A stretch of 60,311 nt of DNA from Chthonomonas sp. UBA2387 (GCA_002343445.1 DDSP01000002.1:42704-103014); one strand, 5' to 3'. Shown: positions 18,095 to 25,510, counted from the first letter of the stretch. The notes: a model not told the origin generated them from the sequence alone. A program made the numbers and translations.

Positions 18095-18120
18095 GGGTGT
18101 TGGAGTCTGTTCCAACACCC
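18095..18120 (+). promoter_or_regulatory. Hairpin at the 5' end of the riboswitch transcript
   Basis: GGGTGTTGGA and TCCAACACCC form a perfect 10-bp inverted repeat with loop GTCTGT. The right arm can also pair with GGGTCGTTGG at 18241-18250 just after the aptamer, so the two pairings are mutually exclusive. The predicted transcription start falls inside the left arm, so the transcribed stem may be shorter. Confidence 0.5.
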
Positions 18121-18236
18121 GGTCGAATCCCACCCGGAGGGCGTGGGAACGGGGGACCCAATCCCGGGGTGAATGCGGCCCAACAGCCGCTAGGGTAACT
18201 CTTGGCCCGAACCCGTCAGCTAACCCCGTAGACGCA
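18119..18236 (+). ncRNA. c-di-AMP riboswitch (ydaO/yuaA family)
   Basis: The conserved landmarks of the ydaO-yuaA aptamer occur in order and on one strand: GGTCGAATCC (18121), GGGGGACCCA (18151), GGGGTGAAT (18166), TAGGG (18191) and the hallmark CCCGAACCCGTCAGC then TAACCCCGTAGACG (18206-18234). This class senses cyclic di-AMP and usually turns off potassium transporters, compatible-solute uptake or cell-wall hydrolase genes. Here the next gene is hisB, 244 bp downstream and with its own -10 box, so the regulated product is unclear. Strong by motif recognition; covariance search would settle it. Confidence 0.9.
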
Positions 18237-18390
18237 ACGAGGGTCGTTGGGTTGCCCGCTCTGGGCTACCCGCACGGACGTGTCCAGTCGCGTCCGCCAG
18301 CACTCGATCTTCCTTTGCATACCGGTCGTTTCGTCGGCTCTCGGGCCGCGCGAAGCGAAACGCCCCGCCCATTGGGGCAAGCGTGGATAC

Positions 18391-18423
18391 GGTGGGGAGC
18401 CCTGGCCTCCTGGGCTCCTCCAC
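18391..18423 (+). terminator. GC-rich hairpin downstream of the riboswitch
   Basis: GGTGGGGAGCCC pairs with GGGCTCCTCCACC (7 bp, one bulge, 5 bp) around a 9-nt loop. It has no T-run, but it is the strongest structure between aptamer and hisB and could be the expression platform or a processing site. Confidence 0.4.
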
Positions 18424-18464
18424 CCATTCCGGTCCGCTGGACCTGCCCTTGAGCGCAAAGTCAA

Positions 18465-18473
18465 TGGTATAAC
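18465..18473 (+). promoter_or_regulatory. Extended -10 box of the hisB operon
   Basis: TGG-TATAAC ends 6 nt before the hisB ATG at 18480, giving a leaderless his transcript that would be independent of the upstream riboswitch. Confidence 0.7.
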
Positions 18474-18479
18474 CCGCGC

Positions 18480-19085
18480 ATGAGCAAGGACGCCCCTGGA
18501 GTCCGGTACGCCGAAGTCGATCGAGACACCAACGAAACACGCATTCATCTGGTGCTCGATCTCGACGGCGGGACGCGCCGAGACATCGCCACCGGCATCG
18601 GCTTCTTCGACCACATGCTTGACCTTCTGGCCTTTCACGGCCAGTTCGACCTCGGAGTCAAGGCAGAAGGCGATTTGCGCGTCGACGACCACCACACGGT
18701 CGAGGACGTCGGCATCGTGTTGGGGCGAGCCATGCGTCAGGCCCTTGCCGAAACCGATCCCATCGTGCGCTATGCCAGCCAACACACCGTGATGGACGAC
18801 GCGCTGGTTTTGGTGGCCCTCGACATTTGCGGACGCGGTCAACTCCACTGGGACGTGGCGTTCGACCGGGAGCATCTGGGGCAACTCTCCACGGAGTGCG
18901 TTCGCGAGTTCTTCCAAGCGTTCGCGGTCAACTCCGGCATCGCCCTCCATGTCCGCAAGATCGCCGGAGTCAACAACCACCACGTCTGCGAAGCCGCGTT
19001 CAAGGGCGTCGGCATGGCGCTGCACCAAGCCTTCGAACGCTCGGACCGGCGAGGGCCGGCCAGCACCAAGGGGACGTTGGATTGA
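18480..19085 (+). CDS. hisB: Imidazoleglycerol-phosphate dehydratase
   Basis: Sixth step of histidine synthesis: imidazole glycerol phosphate to imidazole acetol phosphate. The 201-residue protein shows both metal-binding repeats of the family (GFFDHMLD.LAFHG, DDHHTVEDVGIVLG and later NNHHVCEAAFKGVG). It is the monofunctional form without the histidinol phosphatase domain. First gene of hisB-hisH-hisA with overlapping ends. Other his genes are not in the window. Confidence 0.97.
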   Translation: MSKDAPGVRYAEVDRDTNETRIHLVLDLDGGTRRDIATGIGFFDHMLDLLAFHGQFDLGVKAEGDLRVDDHHTVEDVGIVLGRAMRQALAETDPIVRYASQHTVMDDALVLVALDICGRGQLHWDVAFDREHLGQLSTECVREFFQAFAVNSGIALHVRKIAGVNNHHVCEAAFKGVGMALHQAFERSDRRGPASTKGTLD

Positions 19086-19669
19086 TCGTCGTTCTCGATT
19101 ACGGGATGGGAAACCTGAAGTCGGTCAAAAAGGCCATTGACTTCTTGGGCTACGATTCCCGGATTCAGAACGACCTGCAGGGCGCGACGAAGCTCATCAT
19201 CCCCGGCGTCGGCGCGTTCGCCGAGGCGATGAAGCACCTTGCACCCTTTCGCGAAGAGATCGAGGCTTTCGCGAACAGCGGCCGTCCGGTGATGGGCATC
19301 TGCCTGGGTCAACAACTCCTCTTCGAGCACAGCGAGGAGCACGGGGGGTCGGAAGGTCTTGGGCTCCTGCCCGGCGTCGTCCGCTACCTCCCCCGGTTGG
19401 AAGGACTGAAGGTGCCGCACATGGGATGGAACACCCTACAGGTCCGCGACCGAGTGCTCTTCGAAGGGATTGATCCCGGCAGCCAGGTTTACTTCGTCCA
19501 TTCGCTCTACACGGAATGCGTTGAGCAAGCAGACATCGCCGCCACTTCGACTTACGGGATCGAGTTTCCCGCCGCCGTCCGCCGTGAAAACGTCTGGGGT
19601 TGCCAGTTCCACCCAGAGAAGAGCGGCATCATCGGCCTCGCGATCCTACGCAACTTTCTGGCATGGTGA
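19082..19669 (+). CDS. hisH: Imidazole glycerol phosphate synthase, glutaminase subunit
   Basis: Supplies ammonia to HisF in the IGP synthase complex. The 195-residue class I glutamine amidotransferase has the nucleophile Cys in MGICLGQQLLFE and the His-Glu pair in FHPEKSG. The TTG at 19082 overlaps the hisB stop (TTGA) and gives the normal N-terminus IVVLDYGMGNLKSV. HisF is expected but not in this window. Confidence 0.95.
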   Translation: MIVVLDYGMGNLKSVKKAIDFLGYDSRIQNDLQGATKLIIPGVGAFAEAMKHLAPFREEIEAFANSGRPVMGICLGQQLLFEHSEEHGGSEGLGLLPGVVRYLPRLEGLKVPHMGWNTLQVRDRVLFEGIDPGSQVYFVHSLYTECVEQADIAATSTYGIEFPAAVRRENVWGCQFHPEKSGIIGLAILRNFLAW

Positions 19670-20391
19670 TCTTCCCCGCCATTGACTTGCTGGGCGGCAG
19701 GTGCGTGCGCCTCGTTCAGGGCGATTACGATCGCAGCACCGTCTACGACGACGACCCGTTGGCGCCTGCAAAGACATTTGTGGACCAAGGTGCAGATTGG
19801 CTGCACGTTGTGGACCTCGACGGTGCGCGAAGCGGCACACCAGTCAATACCGAAGTCATCCGGGCCATCGTGGTCGAGACGGGCGCACGGATTCAAGTTG
19901 GCGGAGGCGTGCGGTCGCTCGAACACGCCCAGCGGCTCCTGGACTGCGGCGTCGAGCGTGTGATCGTGGGCAGCGCTTTGGTCCGTGGCGCGATTCCCCC
20001 CGAGGCATGGTTCGACGCACTGGGCGATCGGCTTGTTGCGGGTCTCGATGCACGAGACGGCCAAGTCGCGATCGAAGGTTGGCTCGAAGGCACCGGCCTC
20101 GGAGTCGTGGCGTTCGCGCAAGAACTGGCGGCTCGGGGTGCGAAGCGCGTGATCTACACGGATATCGCGGTGGATGGATCACTCGCAGGCCCTTCGTTGG
20201 CTTCGACTCGAGCATTGGCCGAGGCCTTGGCCATCCCGTTGATCGCCAGCGGCGGCGTCTCCTGCCTCGACGACTTGCGGCGATTGGCTTTGTTGGGCGT
20301 GGAAGGCGCGATCGTGGGCAAAGCGCTCTACGAGGGGCGCTTCACCCTCGCCGAGGCGCTGGCCGATCAGACCATAGTCCAGCCCCGTTAG
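19663..20391 (+). CDS. hisA: ProFAR isomerase (HisA)
   Basis: Amadori isomerisation of ProFAR to PRFAR, the step before IGP synthase. The 242-residue TIM barrel shows the duplicated half-barrel phosphate-binding signature (GGGVRSLEHA, then ASGGVSCLDDL) and the catalytic Asp residues in FPAIDLLGG and YTDIAVDG. The ATG at 19663 overlaps hisH by 7 bp. No family resemblance to PriA beyond the common fold is evident. Last gene of this his cluster. Confidence 0.95.
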   Translation: MVIFPAIDLLGGRCVRLVQGDYDRSTVYDDDPLAPAKTFVDQGADWLHVVDLDGARSGTPVNTEVIRAIVVETGARIQVGGGVRSLEHAQRLLDCGVERVIVGSALVRGAIPPEAWFDALGDRLVAGLDARDGQVAIEGWLEGTGLGVVAFAQELAARGAKRVIYTDIAVDGSLAGPSLASTRALAEALAIPLIASGGVSCLDDLRRLALLGVEGAIVGKALYEGRFTLAEALADQTIVQPR

Positions 20392-20401
20392 CCAACCTTT
20401 G

Positions 20402-20407
20402 TACAAT
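20402..20407 (+). promoter_or_regulatory. -10 box TACAAT
   Basis: TACAAT lies 11 bp after hisA and 31 nt before the ATG at 20439, serving the small membrane protein and the ATPase gene coupled to it. Confidence 0.45.
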
Positions 20408-20438
20408 ATCCGGAACAGCCTTCCCATCCGAGTGCCTT

Positions 20439-20705
20439 ATGTTCCCAGTTGAAAACATCGCCGTCATGATCCCGATCGTCGCCCTGATGATCCCGATTGT
20501 GGCGATCCTCTCGGCGCATCAGCAAAAGATGGCGAGAATCATCCATGAGACACGCAACTCTGGTCAGGACGTCGAGGTCCAACGGCTGCGGTCCGAGGTC
20601 GAACAGCTCAAGCAGTTGGTCCACCAGCAGACCATTGCCATTGACAACCTGAGTTCGTTGCCCGCCAAGCAATCGTCGCAGACCGAACTGCAAAGCCGCC
20701 TGTGA
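20439..20705 (+). CDS. Small membrane protein with coiled coil
   Basis: An 88-residue protein: one hydrophobic helix (about residues 7-24, VMIPIVALMIPIVAILS), a short basic stretch, then a Leu-rich heptad segment (RLRSEVEQLKQLVHQQ) predicted as coiled coil. It resembles the small phage-shock or liaI/DUF-type membrane proteins in outline only; no family is assigned. Its stop overlaps the GTG start of the ABC ATPase (GTGA), so the two are co-translated. Confidence 0.7.
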   Translation: MFPVENIAVMIPIVALMIPIVAILSAHQQKMARIIHETRNSGQDVEVQRLRSEVEQLKQLVHQQTIAIDNLSSLPAKQSSQTELQSRL

Positions 20706-21475
20706 CTGCCCCCCAGCCGATTCTCGAGGTCGCAAGCCTGGACTGCGGCTACGGCTCCCGCCGCGTGCTCGAAGGCGTGACCTTCTCGATCGAGCCCGGC
20801 GAAGTAGTGGCTTTGCTCGGCCCCAACGGCAGCGGCAAGTCCACGCTGCTCAAGACGCTGGCCCACACGTTGCGCCCGCTCGCGGGGCAGGTCACCGTCG
20901 AGGGAAGGAACCTGGCGAGCCTCGGATGTGTGGAACTCGCTCAGCGAGTGGCCTACGTGCCCCAAGAGGAGGATGTCCGCTTCCCCTTTAGCGCCTACGA
21001 GATCGTCGCGATGGGCCGACTCGCACGATCGGGAAGTTTGTTCGACACGCCCGTAGACCGCACCAAGAGTCTGGAGGCGATGGAGCAGACCGACTCACTG
21101 CAGTTGGCCGAGCGTCCGATCACCGAGTTGAGTGGAGGCGAGAAGCAGCGGGTGCTCGTCGCTCGCGCATTGGCTCAGGGGGCGAGGATGCTGCTCATGG
21201 ACGAGCCAACGTCGCACCTCGACGTGCGGCATGCCGTGGAGTTCGCGCGACTCTTGGCCCGGCTCTCGACTCTCGGTTACGGGGTCATTGCGGCGGTTCA
21301 CGACCTCACGTTGGCGGGACGCATTGCCCCTCGCGGCATGTTGCTCGGCTCTGGCCGCATCTTGGCCGACGGTCCGATGGACGCCTTGCTTCACTCGAGC
21401 TCGCTCGACGACGTCTATGGAGTCTCCTTCAGGCGGTTCCAGGGCGACCACGGCACGTTGCTCGAAGCAAGCTGA
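20702..21475 (+). CDS. FecE/BtuD-like ABC transporter ATPase
   Basis: A 257-residue ABC ATPase of the iron-siderophore/cobalamin importer type. Motifs: Walker A LLGPNGSGKSTLLK, Q-loop YVPQEEDVRFPFSAYEIVAMGR, the signature ITELSGGEKQRV, Walker B MLLMDEPTSHLDV and H-loop AAVHDLTL. The VPQ..... TVxD/EIVxMGR segment is typical of FecCDE systems. No permease or binding protein is adjacent, so it is an orphan ATPase; its only partner in the operon is the small membrane protein before it. Confidence 0.88.
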   Translation: MTAPQPILEVASLDCGYGSRRVLEGVTFSIEPGEVVALLGPNGSGKSTLLKTLAHTLRPLAGQVTVEGRNLASLGCVELAQRVAYVPQEEDVRFPFSAYEIVAMGRLARSGSLFDTPVDRTKSLEAMEQTDSLQLAERPITELSGGEKQRVLVARALAQGARMLLMDEPTSHLDVRHAVEFARLLARLSTLGYGVIAAVHDLTLAGRIAPRGMLLGSGRILADGPMDALLHSSSLDDVYGVSFRRFQGDHGTLLEAS

Positions 21476-21498
21476 AACGCAGCTGATAGGACCAAAGG

Positions 21499-21504
21499 TA
21501 TAAT
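21499..21504 (+). promoter_or_regulatory. TATAAT box of the TfoX-N gene
   Basis: A perfect TATAAT with a predicted start near 21511, which leaves a leader of about 75 nt before the TTG at 21585. This is an exception to the leaderless pattern of the window. Confidence 0.6.
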
Positions 21505-21510
21505 CTCCGT

Positions 21511-21584
21511 GTTGCCCAGAAGGAGAGAACCGCAAGGGCGCGGCCAGCGAGTGCCGCTCCCAATTTCGGAGGATCTCAGGCACG
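21511..21584 (+). promoter_or_regulatory. Structured-looking 5' leader of the TfoX-N gene
   Basis: The leader contains GGAGAGAACCGC near its start, GC-rich complementary segments in the middle, a GGAGG at 21568-21572 and CTCAGGCAC at its end. The ends recall a glycine aptamer but the conserved core is missing, so no class is assigned. Confidence 0.3.
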
Positions 21585-21917
21585 TTGGTTTATAGACCGT
21601 TGCGCTACGAACAGATGATGAAGGCGGCAGAGGCCTTCGATTGTCGTGCGAGACGTATGTTCGGTGGTATGGCGATCTACACCGGCCCCAAGATGTTCGC
21701 CTTCCTCTACGAGTCCGAGATCGGGCTCAAACTGGCTCCCGAGGACCTTGCCGAGGCGATGAACCTGCCCGGCGCCGGGCCTCTGCACCCAGAACCGGAT
21801 GCCGAGCCCATGCGCGAGTACGTCAAGATGCCGCGCGACATCCTCGACAACTTCGAAGCCTTCCAAGCTTGGGTCGAGCGAAGCGCCAACTACGCGCGCA
21901 GCAGAATCACGAACTGA
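21585..21917 (+). CDS. TfoX N-terminal domain protein
   Basis: A 110-residue protein with the TfoX_N fold: RARRMFGGMAIYTGPKMFAFLYESEIGLKL followed by a Pro-rich loop and a helix. TfoX-N proteins are small, widespread and poorly understood; the DNA-uptake role of TfoX itself cannot be transferred because the C-terminal TfoX domain is absent. Start is the TTG at 21585 with GGAGG 12 nt upstream; no in-frame ATG precedes it. Confidence 0.75.
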   Translation: MVYRPLRYEQMMKAAEAFDCRARRMFGGMAIYTGPKMFAFLYESEIGLKLAPEDLAEAMNLPGAGPLHPEPDAEPMREYVKMPRDILDNFEAFQAWVERSANYARSRITN

Positions 21918-21943
21918 ACGGGCAGGATTCGACCGGCTGGGCG

Positions 21944-21949
21944 TAGAAT
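21944..21949 (+). promoter_or_regulatory. -10 box TAGAAT of the sugar ABC operon
   Basis: GCGTAGAATG at 21941-21950 has the same sequence as the uvrC box. Predicted leader about 30 nt before the ATG at 21985. Confidence 0.5.
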
Positions 21950-21984
21950 GAGGCCGCAGTCCCTGAGACTCGTTGGGTTGTTCC

Positions 21985-23022
21985 ATGAATCGCCTCATCA
22001 CCGCTTCCCTTCTCGCCGTCCTCTGTTTCGCTGGCTGTGCACCGAAGGAAGGTGGAGGTGCCACCCCTTCTGATCAGCCCTCCTCGGCCGACAGCGGCGC
22101 CATCACGGCAGGCAAGTGGACCATTCTCGATACGCGCACGGACATGGCCGATCGCGCACGCGCCAAGCAGAATGCCGAAGATGCGCTGATCAAGGAGTCC
22201 GACCTTGCGTGCCTCGTCGGCCTTTGGTCGTACAACGGACCAGCGATCCTCTCGGCGGTTCAAAGCGCGGGCAAGGTCGGGCAGGTCAAGATCGTCTGCT
22301 TCGACGAAGAGGAAGACACTCTGCAGGGGGTGATTGACGGCGCGATCTACGGCACCGTTGTGCAACAGCCCTACCAGTTCGGCTACGACTCGGTCCGTGT
22401 CCTCACCGCGCTCGCCAAGGGCGACAAGTCCGTAGTCCCAGAAGGCGGCGTTCTCGACATCCCCACGGTTTCGTTGCGCAAGGATGACGCCCAAGCCTTC
22501 TGGGACGAGTTGAAGCAGAGGTTGGTCGCTGGCGCAACGCCTGCCGTCGCGCCTGACGCCGTGAAGATCGCCTTCGTCACCAACAACGTCTCCGACTTCT
22601 GGAAGATCGCCCGGGCCGGTGTCGAGAAGGCCTCGGCCGAGTTCGGCGCGGTGTGCGAATTCCACATGCCCGCCGACGGGACGCCTTCCGAGCAGCAGCG
22701 CATCGTCGAGGCTCTGGTCGCCAAGGGCATGTCCGGCATGGCCATCAGTCCGATCGACCCGGAGAACCAAACTCAGATGCTCGACTCCGCCGCCGAGAAG
22801 ATGAACGTCGTGACTCAGGATTCCGACGCCCCGGCCAGCAAGCGCCTGTGCTACATCGGCACGAACAATTACAAAGCTGGGCGCGAGGCTGGAAAACTCA
22901 TCAAGGAAGCTTTGCCGGACGGGGGCAAGATCATGCTCTTCGTGGGACGGCTCGACGCTCAGAACGCCAAGGAGCGACGCCAAGGCATCATCGACGAGCT
23001 CTCCGACAAGCCGATGCCGTGA
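21985..23022 (+). CDS. Circularly permuted ribose/galactose-type sugar-binding lipoprotein
   Basis: A 345-residue periplasmic binding protein (Peripla_BP_4, RbsB-like) with a lipoprotein signal (lipobox Cys 18). In the canonical order the domain opens with KIAFVTNNVSDFWKIARAG and ends with an AFW.ELK helix. Here the canonical second half comes first (residues 43-180: ILDTRTDMADRARAKQNAED, GLWSYNGPAILSAV, CFDEEEDTLQG, ending AFWDELKQRL), then a linker VAGATPAVAPDA, then the canonical first half (193-345: VKIAFVTNNVSDFWK, AISPIDPENQTQML, VTQDSDAP, ending RRQGIIDELSDKPMP). One complete domain is present, in swapped order. The ATG 21985 is chosen over the TTG at 21973 because it gives a clean signal peptide. 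The stop overlaps the ATPase start (GTGA). Confidence 0.88.
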   Translation: MNRLITASLLAVLCFAGCAPKEGGGATPSDQPSSADSGAITAGKWTILDTRTDMADRARAKQNAEDALIKESDLACLVGLWSYNGPAILSAVQSAGKVGQVKIVCFDEEEDTLQGVIDGAIYGTVVQQPYQFGYDSVRVLTALAKGDKSVVPEGGVLDIPTVSLRKDDAQAFWDELKQRLVAGATPAVAPDAVKIAFVTNNVSDFWKIARAGVEKASAEFGAVCEFHMPADGTPSEQQRIVEALVAKGMSGMAISPIDPENQTQMLDSAAEKMNVVTQDSDAPASKRLCYIGTNNYKAGREAGKLIKEALPDGGKIMLFVGRLDAQNAKERRQGIIDELSDKPMP

Positions 23023-24512
23023 CCCCTTTCGTCGAAGCTGCGCACATCTGCAAGCGGTTCGGCGGCGCCATCGCGCTGGACGATGTCTCGATATCGCTCC
23101 GTCATGGGGAGATCGTTGGCCTCGTTGGCGAGAACGGTGCGGGCAAGAGCACGCTCATCAAAGTAATCGCTGGCATCCACCAGCCAGATTCGGGCGAGCT
23201 TCGACTCGACGGTCAGGCTTGCGCCATTCCAGACGTGCCCTCGGCGTGGAGGCGTGGCATCGTTCTGGTGCACCAGGAGCTTTCGGTGGCGGACAACCTC
23301 ACGGTGGTGGAGAGCATGTTCCTGGGCCGCGAGGTCCGCAACCGCGCGGGCTGGATCGACCGGGGCAAACAGCGCGGCCTGTGCGCGCCGATCCTCTCGC
23401 GCCTCGGCGTTCCTTTCGCACCCGAAACGCCCATGGCCAGCCTCTCGATCGGGCAGCGCCAACTGGTCGAAATCGCGCGGGCCCTACTGCTGGAATCGCG
23501 GCTCATCATCTTGGACGAACCCACCAGCAGTCTCACTCCCACCGACGCCGAACGCCTCTTCACGGTGCTGCGTCAACTCCGCGAACGAGGAACCAGCATC
23601 CTCTACGTCTCGCATCGCTTGCCCGAGATCGAGGCTCTCTGCGACCGCGTGGTCGGGTTGCGGGATGGTCGCAACAGCGGCGAACTCGTTCCCCCGGACA
23701 TCTCGGCCGACCAAATGATCCGCCTGATGGTGGGCCGCGACCTCGAGCGCCCAGCGGTCCACGACGCTCCTGCCTCGGGCGAGGTTCTGCTGCGAGCGAC
23801 CGCGTTGCGCTTGCGAACCGGCGATCCGGGGGGCATGGACTTCGAGGTTCGCGCAGGTGAGGTCGTGGGCGTGGGTGGCCTGATGGGGTCGGGGCGAACC
23901 CGGCTTGCCAACACCCTCTTTGGGCTCCAAAGGCCAGCGGGCGGGACGCTGACGATCTGTGGTTCATCTGGGCCGTCCAAGTCGCCGAGAGCGGCTGTCC
24001 GACGCGGGGTAGCCCTGGTGCCCGAGGACCGCAAGACGCAAGGACTGATTCTGGACGACACGATCCAGTCCAATTGCGACCTTCCGGTCTTGCCGATGGT
24101 GTCCAAGTTGGCTTGGCCCGATCGAACGAGGCTCCGCGAACTCGCGGCCAGGGCCATGAGCATTTTGGGGATCAAAGCGCCCTCCGCGCGAACGATGGTC
24201 TCCGCGCTTTCAGGCGGCAACCAACAGAAGGTGGCGATCGGAAAATGGATGGGTACGCAACCGAGGTTGTTGATCCTCGACGAGCCCACAAGAGGCGTCG
24301 ACGTGGGCGCCAAGAGCGAGATCTATCGCCAGATCAGGCAACTGGCCGATCAGGGGATGGCCGTGGTCATGGTCTCCAGCGACACCCCCGAATTGCTCTC
24401 GATTCCCGACCGCGTATTGGTGATGCACCAGGGCCGACTGGCTGGGGAGTTGCCCAGAGCCCGGATGGATGAGGCCAGCTTCTTGAGACTCGCCACGGGA
24501 GGTGCCCTCTGA
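23019..24512 (+). CDS. Sugar ABC transporter ATPase, MglA/RbsA type
   Basis: A 497-residue double ATPase of the ribose/galactose/xylose importer family. The first half has an intact Walker A (GENGAGKSTLIK), the signature LSIGQRQLVE and Walker B LIILDEPTSSL; the second half has the degenerate P-loop GLMGSGRTRLA usual for this family, plus LSGGNQQKVAIGKW and LLILDEPTRGVDVGAK. The GTG start at 23019 overlaps the stop of the permuted binding protein. Energises sugar uptake with the permease that follows. Confidence 0.95.
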   Translation: MTPFVEAAHICKRFGGAIALDDVSISLRHGEIVGLVGENGAGKSTLIKVIAGIHQPDSGELRLDGQACAIPDVPSAWRRGIVLVHQELSVADNLTVVESMFLGREVRNRAGWIDRGKQRGLCAPILSRLGVPFAPETPMASLSIGQRQLVEIARALLLESRLIILDEPTSSLTPTDAERLFTVLRQLRERGTSILYVSHRLPEIEALCDRVVGLRDGRNSGELVPPDISADQMIRLMVGRDLERPAVHDAPASGEVLLRATALRLRTGDPGGMDFEVRAGEVVGVGGLMGSGRTRLANTLFGLQRPAGGTLTICGSSGPSKSPRAAVRRGVALVPEDRKTQGLILDDTIQSNCDLPVLPMVSKLAWPDRTRLRELAARAMSILGIKAPSARTMVSALSGGNQQKVAIGKWMGTQPRLLILDEPTRGVDVGAKSEIYRQIRQLADQGMAVVMVSSDTPELLSIPDRVLVMHQGRLAGELPRARMDEASFLRLATGGAL

Positions 24513-24526
24513 AGCGCATCATAGGC

Positions 24527-25462
24527 GTGGCCGTGGCCCTGGTCTTGGTCGTCGTGCTGACGGCGCTGCAAGACCCCAAGTTCCTGCAACCGGGAAACGT
24601 GTCGAACGTCGCACGCTGGATCGGTATGTACGGGGTGATGAGCATCGGGCAGGCGTTCGTCATCATGACGGGCGGAATCGACTTGTCGGTCGGTTCGCTG
24701 GTGGGCCTCGTCGGATGCGTGCTGGCTCGGCTCATCCGGGAACATGGGGTGCCCGTGCCCATTGCGGTGACGCTTGTTCTGGCCATGTGCGCGTCGCTGG
24801 GGTGGCTGCATGGCATGCTGATCACCCGGCTGCGCCTGCAGCCGTTCGTGGTCACCTTGTGTGGGTTGTTCATCTACCGCGGCATCGCCAGGTTCATCAC
24901 CGGCGACGCAACGCAGGGCTTCGGAACAGGCTACACGGAGTTCAAGCAACTCGCCGTCGGAACCGTGGTGGGCATCCCCAATCCGTTCCTGATTCTCCTG
25001 GGGTTCGCCGGTGTCGCTTCGGTCGCCCTGAACTTCACCGTCTTCGGGCGGTACCTTCTCGCTCTCGGGCGAAACGAGACGGCGGCTCGTTACAGCGGTG
25101 TGCCCGTCACCCGCGTGATCGTCGCGACTTACATCCTGTCGGCACTCGGAGCGGGAGTGTCTGGCGTCCTCTTCGCTCTCGACCTCAACAGCATCCAGCC
25201 CTCCGGTCATGGCAACTTTTTCGAGTTGTATGCGATCGCGGGCGCCGTGTTGGGTGGATGCAGCCTGCGGGGTGGCTATGGGTCCATTCTCGGCGTCCTG
25301 CTCGGAACGGCCATCGTTCGCGTGCTCTACAACGCGATCAATATCCTTGGCATCGCGACGCAACTCGAATTCGCCGTCGTGGGAACCGTGATCCTCTTCG
25401 GCGCGTTGGCCGACGAGGTCGTGCGCCGAATCGACGAACGGCCCCGGGGCGCGCCTACCTGA
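24527..25462 (+). CDS. Sugar ABC transporter permease, RbsC/MglC type
   Basis: A 311-residue BPD_transp_2 permease with about eight to nine helices and the family motifs GGIDLSVGSLVGL, LQPFVVTLCGLFIYRGIAR and AIAGAVLGGCSLRGGYGS. GTG 24527 is the first usual start codon, but the in-frame CTG at 24509 (overlapping the ATPase stop as CTGA) would add MKRIIG, a more typical positively charged N-terminus, so the true start may be this rare codon. Completes a three-gene importer. Confidence 0.93.
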   Translation: MAVALVLVVVLTALQDPKFLQPGNVSNVARWIGMYGVMSIGQAFVIMTGGIDLSVGSLVGLVGCVLARLIREHGVPVPIAVTLVLAMCASLGWLHGMLITRLRLQPFVVTLCGLFIYRGIARFITGDATQGFGTGYTEFKQLAVGTVVGIPNPFLILLGFAGVASVALNFTVFGRYLLALGRNETAARYSGVPVTRVIVATYILSALGAGVSGVLFALDLNSIQPSGHGNFFELYAIAGAVLGGCSLRGGYGSILGVLLGTAIVRVLYNAINILGIATQLEFAVVGTVILFGALADEVVRRIDERPRGAPT

Positions 25463-25510
25463 TCTCCATTTGCCGTAGGAACCATTTGTCCAATTCGCAT
25501 CGCGCCGTGT

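Larger units (their letters stand above)
17981..18479 (+). other. Non-coding region between typA and hisB containing a riboswitch
   Basis: This 499-bp gap holds a promoter, a 5' hairpin, a c-di-AMP aptamer, a downstream GC-rich hairpin and the hisB promoter. The short frames through 18247-18483 have no protein-like composition and run into the hisB start, so I see no gene that is clearly the riboswitch's target. Confidence 0.7.

Noticed and set aside
18247..18483. 78-codon frame downstream of the c-di-AMP aptamer as riboswitch target
   Set aside because: It has no recognisable composition, passes through a strong hairpin and overlaps the hisB start; treated as non-coding.
21511..21584. Glycine riboswitch
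   Set aside because: Only the end strings (GGAGAG and CTCAGGCA) match; the conserved core with GCCGAAGG is absent and the gene is not a glycine-related one.
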